64,000 bases of DNA, taken from Macrolepiota albuminosa (taxonomy: Eukaryota > Basidiomycota > Agaricomycetes > Agaricales > Agaricaceae). Where the stretch lies: positions 248,001 through 312,000 of the forward strand of contig JAMWFC010000062.1 in assembly GCA_027475525.1 (NCBI GenBank). The letters run 5' to 3'. The position numbers and the translations under genes were made by a program. Positions 24,056 to 34,491 of the stretch are shown here, piece by piece. The notes under the pieces were generated by a model. The model worked only from the letters and a program-made list of their open reading frames with translations. It was not told the DNA's origin and searched no databases. Each line of letters opens with the position of its first letter. Positions within the stretch are counted from its first letter, which is position 1.

Positions 24056-25082
24056 TATATTTGAGTGAAATAACACAATAATTAGACTGGAGTTAAAGAT
24101 TTGAAGATGTTTTAGTTGTTGAAGAAAGACTTATATGACAGTTCTGGAAACCAGATATGTTATCAATCACTTAATCTTATCAGTTACCTTTTCTAGATAC
24201 CTCTCTTTTCACTACTACTGTGGCTTGCAATTGGTATTTGTCCATGTCTAAACTTTATTTATTTTTACCTAGATAATCTAAACATACACACAGCTACCCT
24301 CAGTTGTTCACACTATCTTGGAATGACTGAGGGTGAGCTTGTTATCTCTGTTTCATGTTACAGAATACTTATGACCATCTGTAGAAACTTACTGTATATT
24401 TTTACAAGTAATATATCAGTCATTCACACTATCTTGAAGTAGCTGAGGAAACTTACTGTATATTTCTACATTAGTATATAAGCAATAGATAAGATTGAAC
24501 ATAAATATTCTCTGGAGTTAAAGAATCAAAAATAACTTTTTCAGAAGCAATTGAGATTGTTTATTTGTATTGTATAAAATTATATAATATTTATCATTCA
24601 TTGTCTCTGATATAACAATAAATGTAAAGTAAAGGAACAAAGTGAGCATGATATGTAAGTGACCACCACTTACAGTATTTTTTCCATAATATCAAAAGTG
24701 CTGCAGTATTACAACAGTGATACAAAATCAAGAAATTTTAGAGTTCACACAAGACACAAGTATTCCAATAGTAGGATTATTATATATGTAAGGATGACCT
24801 CTGAAGGCTATAGCTCAGTTACATAGCTGGCAGAGGGAGATCCAAAGTATATTATATAAAATATATGCCAACAATGTCACAATAACTACTCACCTGGCAG
24901 AGGGAAATCCAAAGAGAACAAGTCTAGAAATTTGTCAGAGGACCAGTTTTCAGACTGTGTCTAACTCTATTCTGAGCTTAGTCTAATAACACACCCGTTT
25001 TTTAGCATATCCAAATAACCACTTGGCCCATCCTATTCTCTTTCATCTTCTAGTAGTCATATGCATAGACCCTACTCAGCAT
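24056..25082. other. AT-rich, CpG-depleted decayed repeat sequence
   Basis: By eye I find only one CG dinucleotide (near 24994) between 24061 and 25080. No coding frame is supported. It includes a reversed LTR fragment at 24787-24935 and is otherwise unassigned repeat debris. Confidence 0.6.
24787..24935 (-). mobile_element. LTR fragment of the E3 gypsy family, reversed
   Basis: It starts with TGTAAGG, the reverse of the LTR end CCTTACA. It then contains both copies of the CTGGCAGAGGGAAATCCAAAG-type motif, as found in the last 150 nt of E1/E3 LTRs, and is cut after AGAACAAGTCTAG. Confidence 0.7.
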
Positions 25083-25398
25083 TGATTATTGTTAGTCATA
25101 CTCTATTATATACTAGGGCCCAATTAGTTAAGCAGTATTAGTAATAGCACAGCTACCAATATAGTCTATAAAGGCAGCTTGTAGATAGAATATTTCCAGA
25201 CTAAACAAGAGCAGTATTCTTTTAGCCTATACACTGAATTTATTAGTAAGCTGTCTAGCAATGTCTGACTGCTTGATAAGCCTTGCTGGTTCCTTGCCTG
25301 TCTCTTGTTTGCCTCTATGCCTGTGCAACTCCTGCTTGTCACTGGTATTTGCTTACTCTGTAGAAGAAGTTCTGCAGATGTTGAGCATTTTCCTTACA
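25083..25398 (+). mobile_element. LTR-like repeat, family 4, copy 1
   Basis: It runs TGATTATTGTTAGTCATACTC to TTCCTTACA, with a TATAAAGG motif inside (about 25167). Related copies are at 26642-26950 (reversed) and 54259-54949 (split by a solo LTR). No target duplication is visible, so the ends are approximate. It is probably the LTR of an unidentified retroelement. Confidence 0.55.
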
Positions 25399-25915
25399 AG
25401 ATTTTCTATATCAGGACTAATGCTTTTAGGGCCTCAAAAGCATGGAAAACAACTGTACAGAACAACAGAAAAGTCTAACTCTAACTTAAATAGTGAAAAT
25501 TCTGAAATAAAGGATTGCACAAGCAAAGCAGAAAAATATAAGCCGTAATTAGACAATACTGAAGAAATTATACTTGTCTGAATGATAATCAGAAAACCAG
25601 AGCATTTCAGAGGCTAGAAGTAGTATTAATAGATAGAATTAGAAGGAGAAGAGCAGTAAAGTAGAAAAATGATAAAAAAATGGTAAAAATAAAGAGTCTT
25701 CTGACAAGTATACATTATTGAAAATTAGTAGTTACAGAGCAATGAGCTGAACATATGATGAATGCAAAAGAATAAAAAAATATAAATTGAATAAACTATA
25801 AGGACACAAGCAAAAAGATTGAATATAGGCATCAGAACACTTTAGTCATTATATTATAAACTGAGGTGAGTCTGTGTCTAAGCACACTCATATTCACAAT
25901 TATTAATCTAATAAC
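25399..25915. other. unassigned AT-rich sequence
   Basis: A-rich sequence between the family-4 LTR and E3. No coding frame or repeat relationship is recognised. Confidence 0.5.
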
Positions 25916-26488
25916 TGTCAGGGGACTTCTCATTTCTTCCTTCTTTTACTTCTTATCTCTTCACTCTCCTTTCATTCATTCTCTTATTTCTTCTGACATT
26001 ATCTCATTTTACTGTTTCTATTCTTTTAACACTATTTGTTAGTACTATTCTCAGCTCTTGAGGTGCTCTGGTTCTTTAGCTACCATTCAGACAAGTGGGG
26101 GCCCTTCAGCACTGCTTTCAGACTGCTTACATAAGCCAGAGTTTGAGAATTTGCTCCTTGTTTGTGCAATTGTTTGTGTAGGCAATTTTCAAGTTTTTAA
26201 GGTTTTGTTGTACTGTACAGTTGTTTTCCATGCTTTATTTGTGCAATTGTTTGTGTAGGCAATTTTCAAGTTTTTAAGGTTTTGTTGTACTGTACAGTTG
26301 TTTTCCATGCTTTAGAGGCCTTAAAAGCATCCAACCTGGCATAGGGAATCCCTAGACTTGTTCTCTTTGGATCTTCCTCTGCCAGGTGAGTAGTTATCAT
26401 GATATTGTCAGTATAGATTCTAATACACTTTGGATCTCCCTCTACCAGCTGTGTGACTGAGCCACAGCCTCCAGAGGGTGCCCTTACA
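25916..26488 (+). repeat. 5' LTR of E3
   Basis: It begins TGTCAGGGGACTTCTC and ends GTGCCCTTACA. It carries TATAAGCCA-like sequence near 26130 (ACATAAGCC here), the CTAGACTTGTTCTCTTTGG block and both TTTGGATYTYCCTCTRCCAG motifs. It is lengthened by duplication 14. Confidence 0.8.
26161..26314. repeat. 77-bp direct duplication 14 in the E3 5' LTR
   Basis: The second copy starts at 26238; the copies look identical. The 3' LTR has this segment only once, which supports an artefact. Confidence 0.9.
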
Positions 26489-26641
26489 ACAACTCTATCA
26501 ACAGGTATATAGAGAAATATAGTTGTTATACTACAGACTAAATAATTCTGTCAACACAAAATAGTCAGCCAAGTCAGAAAACTCTATTTAGTAATAATAA
26601 GCAAGAAGATAGTGAGGCATCAAATAAGATTTAGAATATTA

Positions 26642-26950
26642 TGTAAGAGAAAGATTTAATGTCTGTGAAATTCTTTTTACAGAGCTAGGTGACAAGCAGA
26701 AGTTAAGCAGGCATAGAAGCAAGCAGAAATTAGGCAAGAGACTGGCAAGGCTAATCAAGCAGTCAAATATTGCTAAACAGCTTACAGTAAGTTCAGTGTG
26801 TATGCCAGAAGAACACTGCTATTGTACAGCCTGGGATATTCTATCTACAGACTGCCTTTATATACTATATTAGTGGCTGTGCTATTACTAATATTGCTTA
26901 ATTAATTAGGCCTCAGTATGTATATAATAGAGTATGACTAACAATAATCA
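26642..26950 (-). mobile_element. LTR-like repeat, family 4, copy 2 (reversed) inside E3
   Basis: It reads TGTAAGAG...GACTAACAATAATCA, the reverse complement of the copy at 25083. It sits where E3 should have its leader and the first part of gag. 26489-26641 to its left is unassigned. Confidence 0.6.
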
Positions 26951-28013
26951 TGCCAATATTCCTTGTCCAGCACTCCCAGATGCATTTGTTGATGACTGAA
27001 TGATAGGTGAGCGTTTCCTGCAGTCCTGCATCACCTATATTCAGCTCAGTGGTGAGGCTTTCCCCTCTGATGCTCTCAAAATCACTTGGATTCTTTCTTA
27101 CATGAAGTCTGGGTGAGCTTTGACATATGCACTATGAATCTTTTGATGCTCTGGAGGAGTAGAGAGTTTTGGAAGTTGGGATCAGTTTGAGAAGGAGTTT
27201 TGGACAGAGTTCTTCCTCTTGGACCCTGCTAAGGTGGCAGCCCTCACTCTCCAAGATCCTCATTGATATGGGCAGGGGAAGCAGACCCTAGATGAGTATA
27301 TCGACTCCTTCAGAGCTCTTGCTGAACAGGCCTGCTATCCAGATGGTCTTCAGCTCTGTCTCACCTTCTGAGATGGCCTCCTTCCCTCTCTCATGGACCG
27401 GATCAAGCCTGCTATCCAGATGGTCTTTAGCTCTGTCTCACCTTCTGAGATGGCCTCCTTCCCTCTCTCATAGACCAGATTGACAGCATGGCTGAGGGAC
27501 AACCTGACAACATGAGTATTGAGACCTGGTATCAGGTAGCACAGGATCAGTGGCAGCTCATGGAGTTACAACATGAGCTCCACCATAGAACTGCCCCTTG
27601 CTCCACCTCACAGGCATCTTTTTCTGCTTGTCATCCCATCCAGCCTTCCCTTCCATTTTGTGCTCCACCCCCAGCTCAGGTACCTGTGGCATGTCCCCTC
27701 CCTCTTGGGGTACCTATGGATGTTGATGCCTCTTGTTAACGTTTCTCCCTTCCTCTCCTCTGTTGTCACTGTGGGAAGCCTGGTCACTTCACTCAATATT
27801 GTCCTCAGGGGTTGAAGATGCACTATCTCTCAGCTTTAGAGCAGGAAGAGCTCCTTCTCCAGCTCCTTGCTGCCCGAGACATTTGAGGAAACCCCTCTCC
27901 AGATGTACAGACTGAAACAGAACCTTTGGAGAAGTCCTTGGGTCCTGTGGAAGCTATAGCAGAACCATTGGATGGGTCCTTTGGTTCTGCAGGGGAGGAG
28001 TTTCAATAGAGCA
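26951..28013 (+). pseudogene. E3 gag remnant
   Basis: The capsid-like part matches the E1 Gag (IPDAYDGDRVTRERFLQSCL, RRSLDEYIDSFRAL), followed by a zinc knuckle. Readable pieces are ERFLQSCITYIQLS (27006 onward), LDEYIDSFRALAEQACYPDG and PLGVPMDVDASC. The zinc-knuckle region around 27757-27812 is CCHC-like. Stops replace Arg codons, e.g. TTCTGAGATGG where E1 has TTCCGGGAAGG. It is non-functional. Confidence 0.75.
27331..27484. repeat. 77-bp direct duplication 15, imperfect, in E3 gag
   Basis: The period is 77 nt (27331/27408), but the copies differ at about three transitions before diverging. Polishing with reads from other repeat copies could explain this; an old true duplication is less likely given the period. 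Confidence 0.7.
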
Positions 28014-28800
28014 ATGGATAAGTTGTATGCCTCCACTGCCTGGTGCTAATCAGTTTACATGTCTATTAGTAAAATCTTCTAATGTATCACTCCCTGTTCC
28101 TGATTCTCTGACTAAAACTATAAGCATCCCCTCCGACATACAAAATACTCTCTTGGTCCAAGCCTCAGCTAAGGCCTCCTCTCCTCCTTCTTCTGTCCAA
28201 TGACCACATGTCCCAGCTTAGGAACAACACCTTTTTTGCTGCTATGTTGTTGCCTCCACTCCCTCTTCCAACTCTCTGCATCTGAATGTGGAGATTGAGA
28301 CAACTGACACTCAGTAAACTCGAAGCATCATAGCTCTCTTAGACAGTGGTGCTACTGGACTCTTCCTGGACACCAATTATATGAAACAACACCAGCTCAC
28401 TACCTGACCCCTCTCTCACCCTATTCCAGTCTATAACATTGACGGTACACTCAATGAAGCTGGATCTATCTGCTCAGTAGTAGATTTAGTCCTTCATTAT
28501 CAGACTCATTCTGAGTGTGCTGTCTTTGCGGTCACCAGCCTAGAAAAGCAGGGCATGATACTTGGGTTCTCCTGGCTGCATGATCACAATTCTGAGATTG
28601 ACTGGGCCAAGAGTAAGGTGAGCATGAGCCGCTGCTCTTGATGGTGTTCCACATATGCCAAGGAAGTTAGAAAAGAGCATAAAGAGTTAGTCCATGAGTG
28701 TGCTGCTATCTGGGCTTGCCGAGTTGGACACTTCCTCTTTGCAGACCTCAACCTACTGGATCCTTCCTCCTTGGCATTCCCTTATAGAGAGGCCCTCTAT
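28014..28800 (+). pseudogene. E3 retropepsin remnant
   Basis: IIALLDSGATGLFLDTNY contains the aspartic protease DSG motif, followed by VYNIDGTLNEAGSI and MILGFSWLHDHNSEIDW, as in E1. In-frame stops flank it. This was the particle-maturing protease of the element. Confidence 0.75.
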
Positions 28801-31800
28801 GAAGACATTTGAGGTGTAGTGAGTGAAGCTCAGATGGAAGATGGACATGAGGGTGAATTTGGGTGTGCTCCTGACCCAGAGTCTTCAGACAAGGCTATTG
28901 AGACAGGTAATAGAATTTATGCAACTATCTTATGACCTCCACCAATGGTAGCAGAGATTAGAGCTAGCCAAACTACTTCCCAGCAGCTAGCTCAGGCATT
29001 TGCTGCTAACTCTGCTCCTAAGTCATTTCAAGATGCAGTTCCTTATCACCTGCAAGACTTTGAGGATGTTTTTTCTAAGGCATCATTTGACTCCCTGCCA
29101 GAGCATAAGCAGTGGGACCATGCAATCAAGCTTATGCCCAATGCTGAGCCTTCTAGCTGCAAGATCTATGTATCCTCTCTCTTCCAGAGAACAGAATGAG
29201 CTTGATGCCTTTTTGCAGGAGAATTTAAACTCTGGTTGCATCCATCCCTCAAAGTCTCCAATGGCCTCTGCAATCTTCTTCACTAAGAAGAAGGATGGAT
29301 CTCTATGTCTGGTTCAGGACTACCAAGTCTTGAATGTGATGACTGTGAAGAATCATTACTCCTTACTGCTCATTTCAGAGCTTGTCAACAACCTCTGAGG
29401 TGTGTGCTACTTTACCAAGTTGGATGTCTGCTGGGGCTACAACAATGTGCACACCAAAGAAAATGACAAGTGGAAAGCAGCATTTCAAACAAATCATGGA
29501 CTCTTTGAACCTCTGGTAATGTTCTTTGGCCTCACTAATAGCCCTGCCACCTTCCAGACTATGATGAATGACATTTTCCAAGACCTCATAGCAGAAAGTG
29601 TTGTGTGTGTATATCTTGATGATATTCTCATCTATACCAAGACTCTAGAGGAGCATTGTCGGATTACACACATTGTACTGGAACGTCTTTGCTAACACCA
29701 GCTCTATCTTAAGCCAGAGAAGTGTGAGTTTGAGCAGACTAAGGTTGAATATTTTGGACTGATCATCTCTCATAGAATGGCTAAGATGGACCCAGTCAAG
29801 GTGGCTGGTATGGTGGAGTGGCCAAAGCCTAAGAACAAAAAGGAGGTTCAGGCTTTTCTGGGTTTTACCAACTTCTACTGGAAGTTTATTCAGAATTTCT
29901 CATACTATGCCTGGCCCCTCTTTGATCTCACCACTAAGGACACTCCTTGGCACTGGGACGCAGCACAGCAGACAGCCTTTGATGCTCTCAAACAGGCAGT
30001 CATTTCAAAGCATGTCCTCTTATTTCCAGATAATGACTCTCCCTTCTGTATCAAAGCCGATAGCTCAGATTTTGCTACTGGAGCTGTTCTCTCTCAACAG
30101 TCAAGAGAGGATGGTAAGTGGCATCCTGTAGCTTTCTACTCCAAGAGTCTCAATGCCATGTAGCAAAATTATGAGATCCATGACAAGGAGATGCTGGCTA
30201 TCATTTGGTTATTTGAGAAGTGGCAACATTTCTTTGAGGGTGCTAGGCATAAATTTGAGGTGTGGACTGATCACAAGAACTTAGAGTACTTTCAGACAGC
30301 CAAGAAACCTAACTGCCAACAGGCTCAGTGGTCTCTGTATCTGGCCAACTTTGACTTTTCTCTGCATCACAAATCTAACATTTCTTTGAGGGTGCTAGGC
30401 ATAAATTTGAGATGTGGACTGATCACAAGAACTTAGAGTACTTTCAGACAGCCAAGAAACTTAACTGCCAACAGGCTCAGTAGTCCCTGTATCTGGCCAA
30501 CTTTGACTTTTCTCTGCATCACAAATCTAGATGGAGCATGGGCAAGCCAGACGCACTTTCTAGGTGAGCAGACCATAGTTCAGGAGCTAGTGACAATGAC
30601 AATATTGTAGTCCTGAAGCCAGAACTATTTTCTATCTATGCTCTAGAAGGTGTGGTTAGCCAGAGAGAAGAAATGAGCATCCTTTGAGACATCCAACAAG
30701 GTAACTAGGAAGGTGCTCAAAAAGATCTGGTAGCCAAGGCTGCCATGGCCTTGCATGCTTGAGAGAAAACTGAAGTGAAGTCCATCCACACCAATGAGTG
30801 GTCTTTGGAGAATGGTCTTCTCACCTTCCAGGAATGCATTTATGTTCCCAACCTGCCAGACCTCTGGAGGCAGATTGTGGGACAGCATCATGACTCTTGA
30901 GTTGCAGGACATCCTGGCAGATAGAAGACACTGGAGCTGGTCTCGTGGAATTACTGGTGGCCTCAAATGTCACAGTATATTGGCTTTTATATCTCCACTT
31001 GTGACCTTTGCCTTTGAACTAAGCCTTGTTGTTAGCCTCCTATGGGACAGCTTCATCCATTGCCTATTACAGCTAAGTATTGGAGTGTGGCCTCAGTAGA
31101 CTTTATTGTTGAGTTACCAGACTCTCATGGATATGATGCAATTATGGTAGTAGTGGATCTCTATGGCAAGCATGCTCATTTTATTCCAACACACACTACT
31201 TGCTCAGCCATGGATGCTGCTAATCTGTACTAGAAGCATATCTGGAAACTCCATGGGTTGTCAGATGCTTATGTCTCTGACCATGGACCTCAGTTTGTGG
31301 CAGAGTTTACTAGAGAACTGTATTGTCTCCTCCATGTCAAACTCCACACTTTCACAGCCTACCACCTCTAGTCTGATGGCCAGACTGAGCATGTCAACTA
31401 GGAGCTAGAACAGTATCTCCAGCTCTTTTGCAATGAATGACAGGATGACTGGGATGACCTATTACCAGAGACAGAGTTTCAATACAACAACTGTGTACAT
31501 ACTGCCACCCAGATGTCTCCTTTCCTTCTAGATACTGGTCGACACCCTTGAATGGGATTCAAGCCTTGTGGACGACCTTCAGAGAATGAAGCTGTCAACA
31601 AGTTCATAGATCAGATAAAGGCAGCCTAGGAGGAAGCCAAGGCTGCTTTAGCTAAGGCAAAGAATGACATGGCCTGCTACTATGATTGTGGATGAACTCC
31701 AGCCCCCAAGTACAAGCCTGGACATCAAATCTACCTAAATGCCTCTGACATTGCTACCACCTGACCTTCTCAGAAGCTCTCTCACTATCATCTAGGATCC

Positions 31801-32233
31801 TTTTCTATAGTAAGACAAGTAGGTCCACTAGCCTATTGACTCAAGCTGCCTAGTGGAATAAGTCGACTCTATCTAGTCTTCAATGTAGTGAAGCTCTCTC
31901 CAGCTCCAGAGGATCCAATCCCAGGTCAACATCCACAGCCACCTCCACCTCCAGTTCTGATAGACAACCAAGAAGAGTATGAAGTGGAGCGAATCCTGGA
32001 TAGCTGACTCTTTAGGAACAAGCTTTAGTTCAAGGTCAAGTGGAAGGACTATAAAATCAAGGACATCTCCTGGAAGCCACAAGAGAATGTCCATGCCTCT
32101 ACTCTAGTCCAGGAATTCTATTGACAGCATCCCAATGCTCCCCAAACAATCAGAGGCCTCTATTCTCTTTTCAAGGTAGACCAGGCCATCCAAAACTACT
32201 TCTATCCAGCACGTCGAGATGCCGCACTTTAGA
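28801..32233 (+). pseudogene. E3 RT-RNase H-integrase-chromodomain remnant
   Basis: The RT active site [16 protein letters not shown] (about 29610) and the fingers block IKKKDG-like TKKKDGSLCLVQDYQ are legible. RNase H (IKADSSDFATGAVLSQQ) and integrase (VDFIVELPDSHGYDAIMVVVDLYGKHAHF; SDHGPQFVAEF) follow. The chromodomain (YEVERILDS, FKVKWKDYKIKDISWKP) is at about 31975-32100. Many TGA/TAG codons stand where E1 has CGG, CGA or CAG. A 152-bp tandem duplication disrupts the RNase H part. It is not functional. Confidence 0.85.
30226..30529 (+). repeat. 152-bp tandem duplication with sequence divergence in E3 RNase H
   Basis: AACATTTCTTTGAGGGTGCT occurs at 30226 and again at 30378. The copies differ at several transitions (e.g. 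GAGGTGTGG versus GAGATGTGG, AAACCTAAC versus AAACTTAAC). Unlike the 77-bp set, this has aged and is a true duplication. Confidence 0.8.
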
Positions 32234-32243
32234 GGGAGGGTGA

Positions 32244-32839
32244 TGTCAGAGGACTCCTCATTTCTTCCTTTTCTCACTCTTTATCTCTTCACTCTCCCTT
32301 CATTCATTCTCTTTTTTCTTCTGATATTATTTCATTTTACTGTTTCTATTCTTTCAACACTATCTGTTAATACTACTCTCAGCCCTTGAGGTGCTCTGGT
32401 TCTTTAGCTACCATTCAGACAAGTGTGGGCCCTTCAGCACTGCTTCCAGACTGCTTATATAAGCCAGAGTTTGCCTTTCTGACTTCTAAAGTCCAGAGTT
32501 TTCCTGCCTTGTTTGCACAGTTGTTTGGTTAGTCAATTTTTGAGTTTTTAAGGTTTTGTTGTATTGTACAGTTGTTTCCCATACTTCAGAAGCCCCAGAA
32601 GCATCCAACCTGGCATAGGGAATCCTTAGACTTGTTCTCTTTGGATCTCCCTCTGCCAGGTTTCAGAAGCCCCAGAAGCATCCAACCTGGCATAGGGAAT
32701 CCTTAGACTTGTTCTCTTTGGATCTCCCTCTGCCAGGTAAGTAGTTATTATGATATTGTCAGTACATACTCTAATACACTTTGGATCTTCCTCTGCCAGC
32801 TGTGTGACTGAGCCACAGCCTCTAGAGATCGCCCTTACA
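32244..32839 (+). repeat. 3' LTR of E3
   Basis: It follows the purine tract GAGGGAGGGTGA, a polypurine tract like that of E1. It begins TGTCAGAGGACTCC and ends ATCGCCCTTACA. It is enlarged by duplication 16. Confidence 0.8.
32585..32738. repeat. 77-bp direct duplication 16 in the E3 3' LTR
   Basis: The second copy starts at 32662 and looks identical. The 5' LTR lacks this particular duplication. Confidence 0.9.
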
Positions 32840-32961
32840 CCATGCTTTGATTTTTGTTGAGCCACACATCTTCTTCTTTTTTGCATTATCTAATTTTGTG
32901 CAAACATCTCCAATTTCATGACATGCCAACATGCAATGTGATTAGAAGCACTAACCTCAGC

Positions 32962-34062
32962 TCAGAGATGTGAGACAGTTTTTTTGTATGCTTTCATTTG
33001 TCTGCAAAGAAGGCAAATTTTGGAAAAAAGCTCAAAAGAACTTTTTTGTTCATTTTGAGCAAGTAAGGCTGAAGATAGCTGGGAATTAAGAATGATGGAT
33101 AAGTTGGCAGCAGAAGATGAATGACGTGTCATCATGCTTGTGTTCTGAAAACCTGAAAAATGGATCTGTGTTTCTTCATCAACATTACTCCCTTCCAGCA
33201 CACTTTCCTTTTGTTTTTTTTTTTCATTATCCATTTCCTCATTGTATTCAAAGTTGGAGGTATCTGAATTAGTAAAGTCTGTGGAAGGAGAACTGGGCAC
33301 CTCATGAGGATATATCTCAGGAACATGTGTCTGAGTTGATGAAGCCATACTTAGTGCAAAGTCTTCTGGAGTAAAGAGTGAAGGATTTAAAGATTCTGTT
33401 CCAGTAGCTCAAAAAAGATGTTTGAATGAGTTCAGGTGTCAAAACACCTCACACAGCCATATACTTGTGAATGATATTATAACAGTCTATTTCAATCTCT
33501 GCTGCAATGTGTTCTGAGCAGTGATCGGACCACTGGTGTTGAATAGATGAGTAGATAGCAATATCCAAAGGCTGGAGTTTATATGTAGTTTTTGATGGTA
33601 GACACAAAACAATAATGTCATGTTTATATGCTTTACGCTGTATAGCATCGGTCTCATAGAAGGTATGTCCATCAACTAGCAAAATGACTAGAATGTCTTC
33701 TGTCACTCTGCAAGATTTTGCAAATGGAGCAAAAACTTTTTCCAACCATAAAACAGCAAGTTTGCAATCAGTCTATCCAGAGTCTGAAGTAGCAACACTA
33801 AAAAGTAATCAGTTTACTTGAACTTACAAAATCAAAGACATTTTACCTTTCAATTCCTTCAAGATCACAAATGATGGTGGAAGAGAATCTTCAGCAGCAG
33901 ATACATATTCCATGATAGTGGCAAGCTCTAAATTGTTACTTTGAATATAATATTGTTGTTTTCAATGTCTAAAATAAAAATTATTTTTGACTATTGTTTT
34001 GACGATCTCCTCCATACTGCAATCCTTTTTTGTCTATATTCCATTTGTGCTCAGGTGGTATA
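32962..34062 (-). pseudogene. pogo transposase, DDE and C-terminal part
   Basis: Starting next to E1, the minus strand reads PPEHKWNIDKKGLQYGG, the IWNMDEKG motif with the first catalytic Asp. Near 33660-33690 it reads ILVILLVDGHTFYE, the second Asp block, then LPSKTTYKLQPLDIAIYSSI, the conserved HTTHxLQPLD block. The tail (from 33348 down) is Ser/Asp/Glu-rich. Several stop codons make it inactive. The enzyme would cut and paste the element at TA sites. Confidence 0.75.
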
Positions 34063-34383
34063 TGTCAGGGGACTCCTCGCTCTTGTCTGGTCACAATTTC
34101 CTTTTCCAGAGTTTCTGGAGAACTCCGGAGCATTTCCCGCGCCCCGGAGTTCTCCCGGCCTCCCGGAGCTAGCCGTTGGATACTGTACAGTCGTTCCCAC
34201 GCCTGTCTGCCCCCGTACTGATGTGCCGCACTGGCAGAGGAATCCTTAGACTTGTTCTCTTTGGATTTCCCTCTGCCAGGTGATTAGTTATTGATTGTAC
34301 TGTCGTTACTGGCTCTAATATACTTTGGATTTCCCTCTGCCAGTTGTGTGATAGTGCCACAACCTCTGGAGGTCGCCCTTACA
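34063..34383 (+). repeat. 5' LTR of E1
   Basis: TGTCAGGGGACTCC...CGCCCTTACA. It contains AGACTTGTTCT (34248-34258), the reverse complement of the primer-binding site, and two copies of TTTGGATTTCCCTCTGCCAG (34260 and 34325). Confidence 0.95.
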
Positions 34384-34385
34384 GC

Positions 34386-34396
34386 AGAACAAGTCT
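34386..34396 (+). promoter_or_regulatory. primer-binding site of E1, self-priming type
   Basis: AGAACAAGTCT begins 2 nt after the LTR and is perfectly complementary to AGACTTGTTCT inside the LTR. In Tf1 of fission yeast the first 11 nt of the mRNA anneal to the PBS and prime reverse transcription. The same arrangement is inferred here, which would place the transcript 5' end near 34248. Confidence 0.7.
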
Positions 34397-34491
34397 CCTA
34401 ATTCCGGTCTGGAAGCCCCCCATAGCCGTCAGAAGAATTCTCTGGCTCCTATCTGCCGCTTCTCCACCAGTTTTAAGCATCTGGACCTTCT

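Larger units (their letters stand above)
25916..32839 (+). mobile_element. E3: old, degenerate Ty3/gypsy chromovirus
   Basis: It is bounded by two related LTRs, 25916-26488 and 32244-32839 (each TGTCAGRGGACT...CCCTTACA, about 500 nt once the 77-bp duplications are discounted). Between them lie Gag, protease, RT, RNase H, integrase and chromodomain remnants in the order of E1 and about the same spacing, riddled with TGA/TAG stops. Flanking 5-mers (ATAAC, CCATG) do not match, so the insertion is old, or one end is recombined. The N-terminal part of gag is missing, replaced by a reversed family-4 LTR. Confidence 0.85.

Noticed and set aside
24056..25915. Internal region of a retroelement between family-4 LTRs
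   Set aside because: The second family-4 copy is in the opposite orientation and no gag or pol remnant is readable between them.
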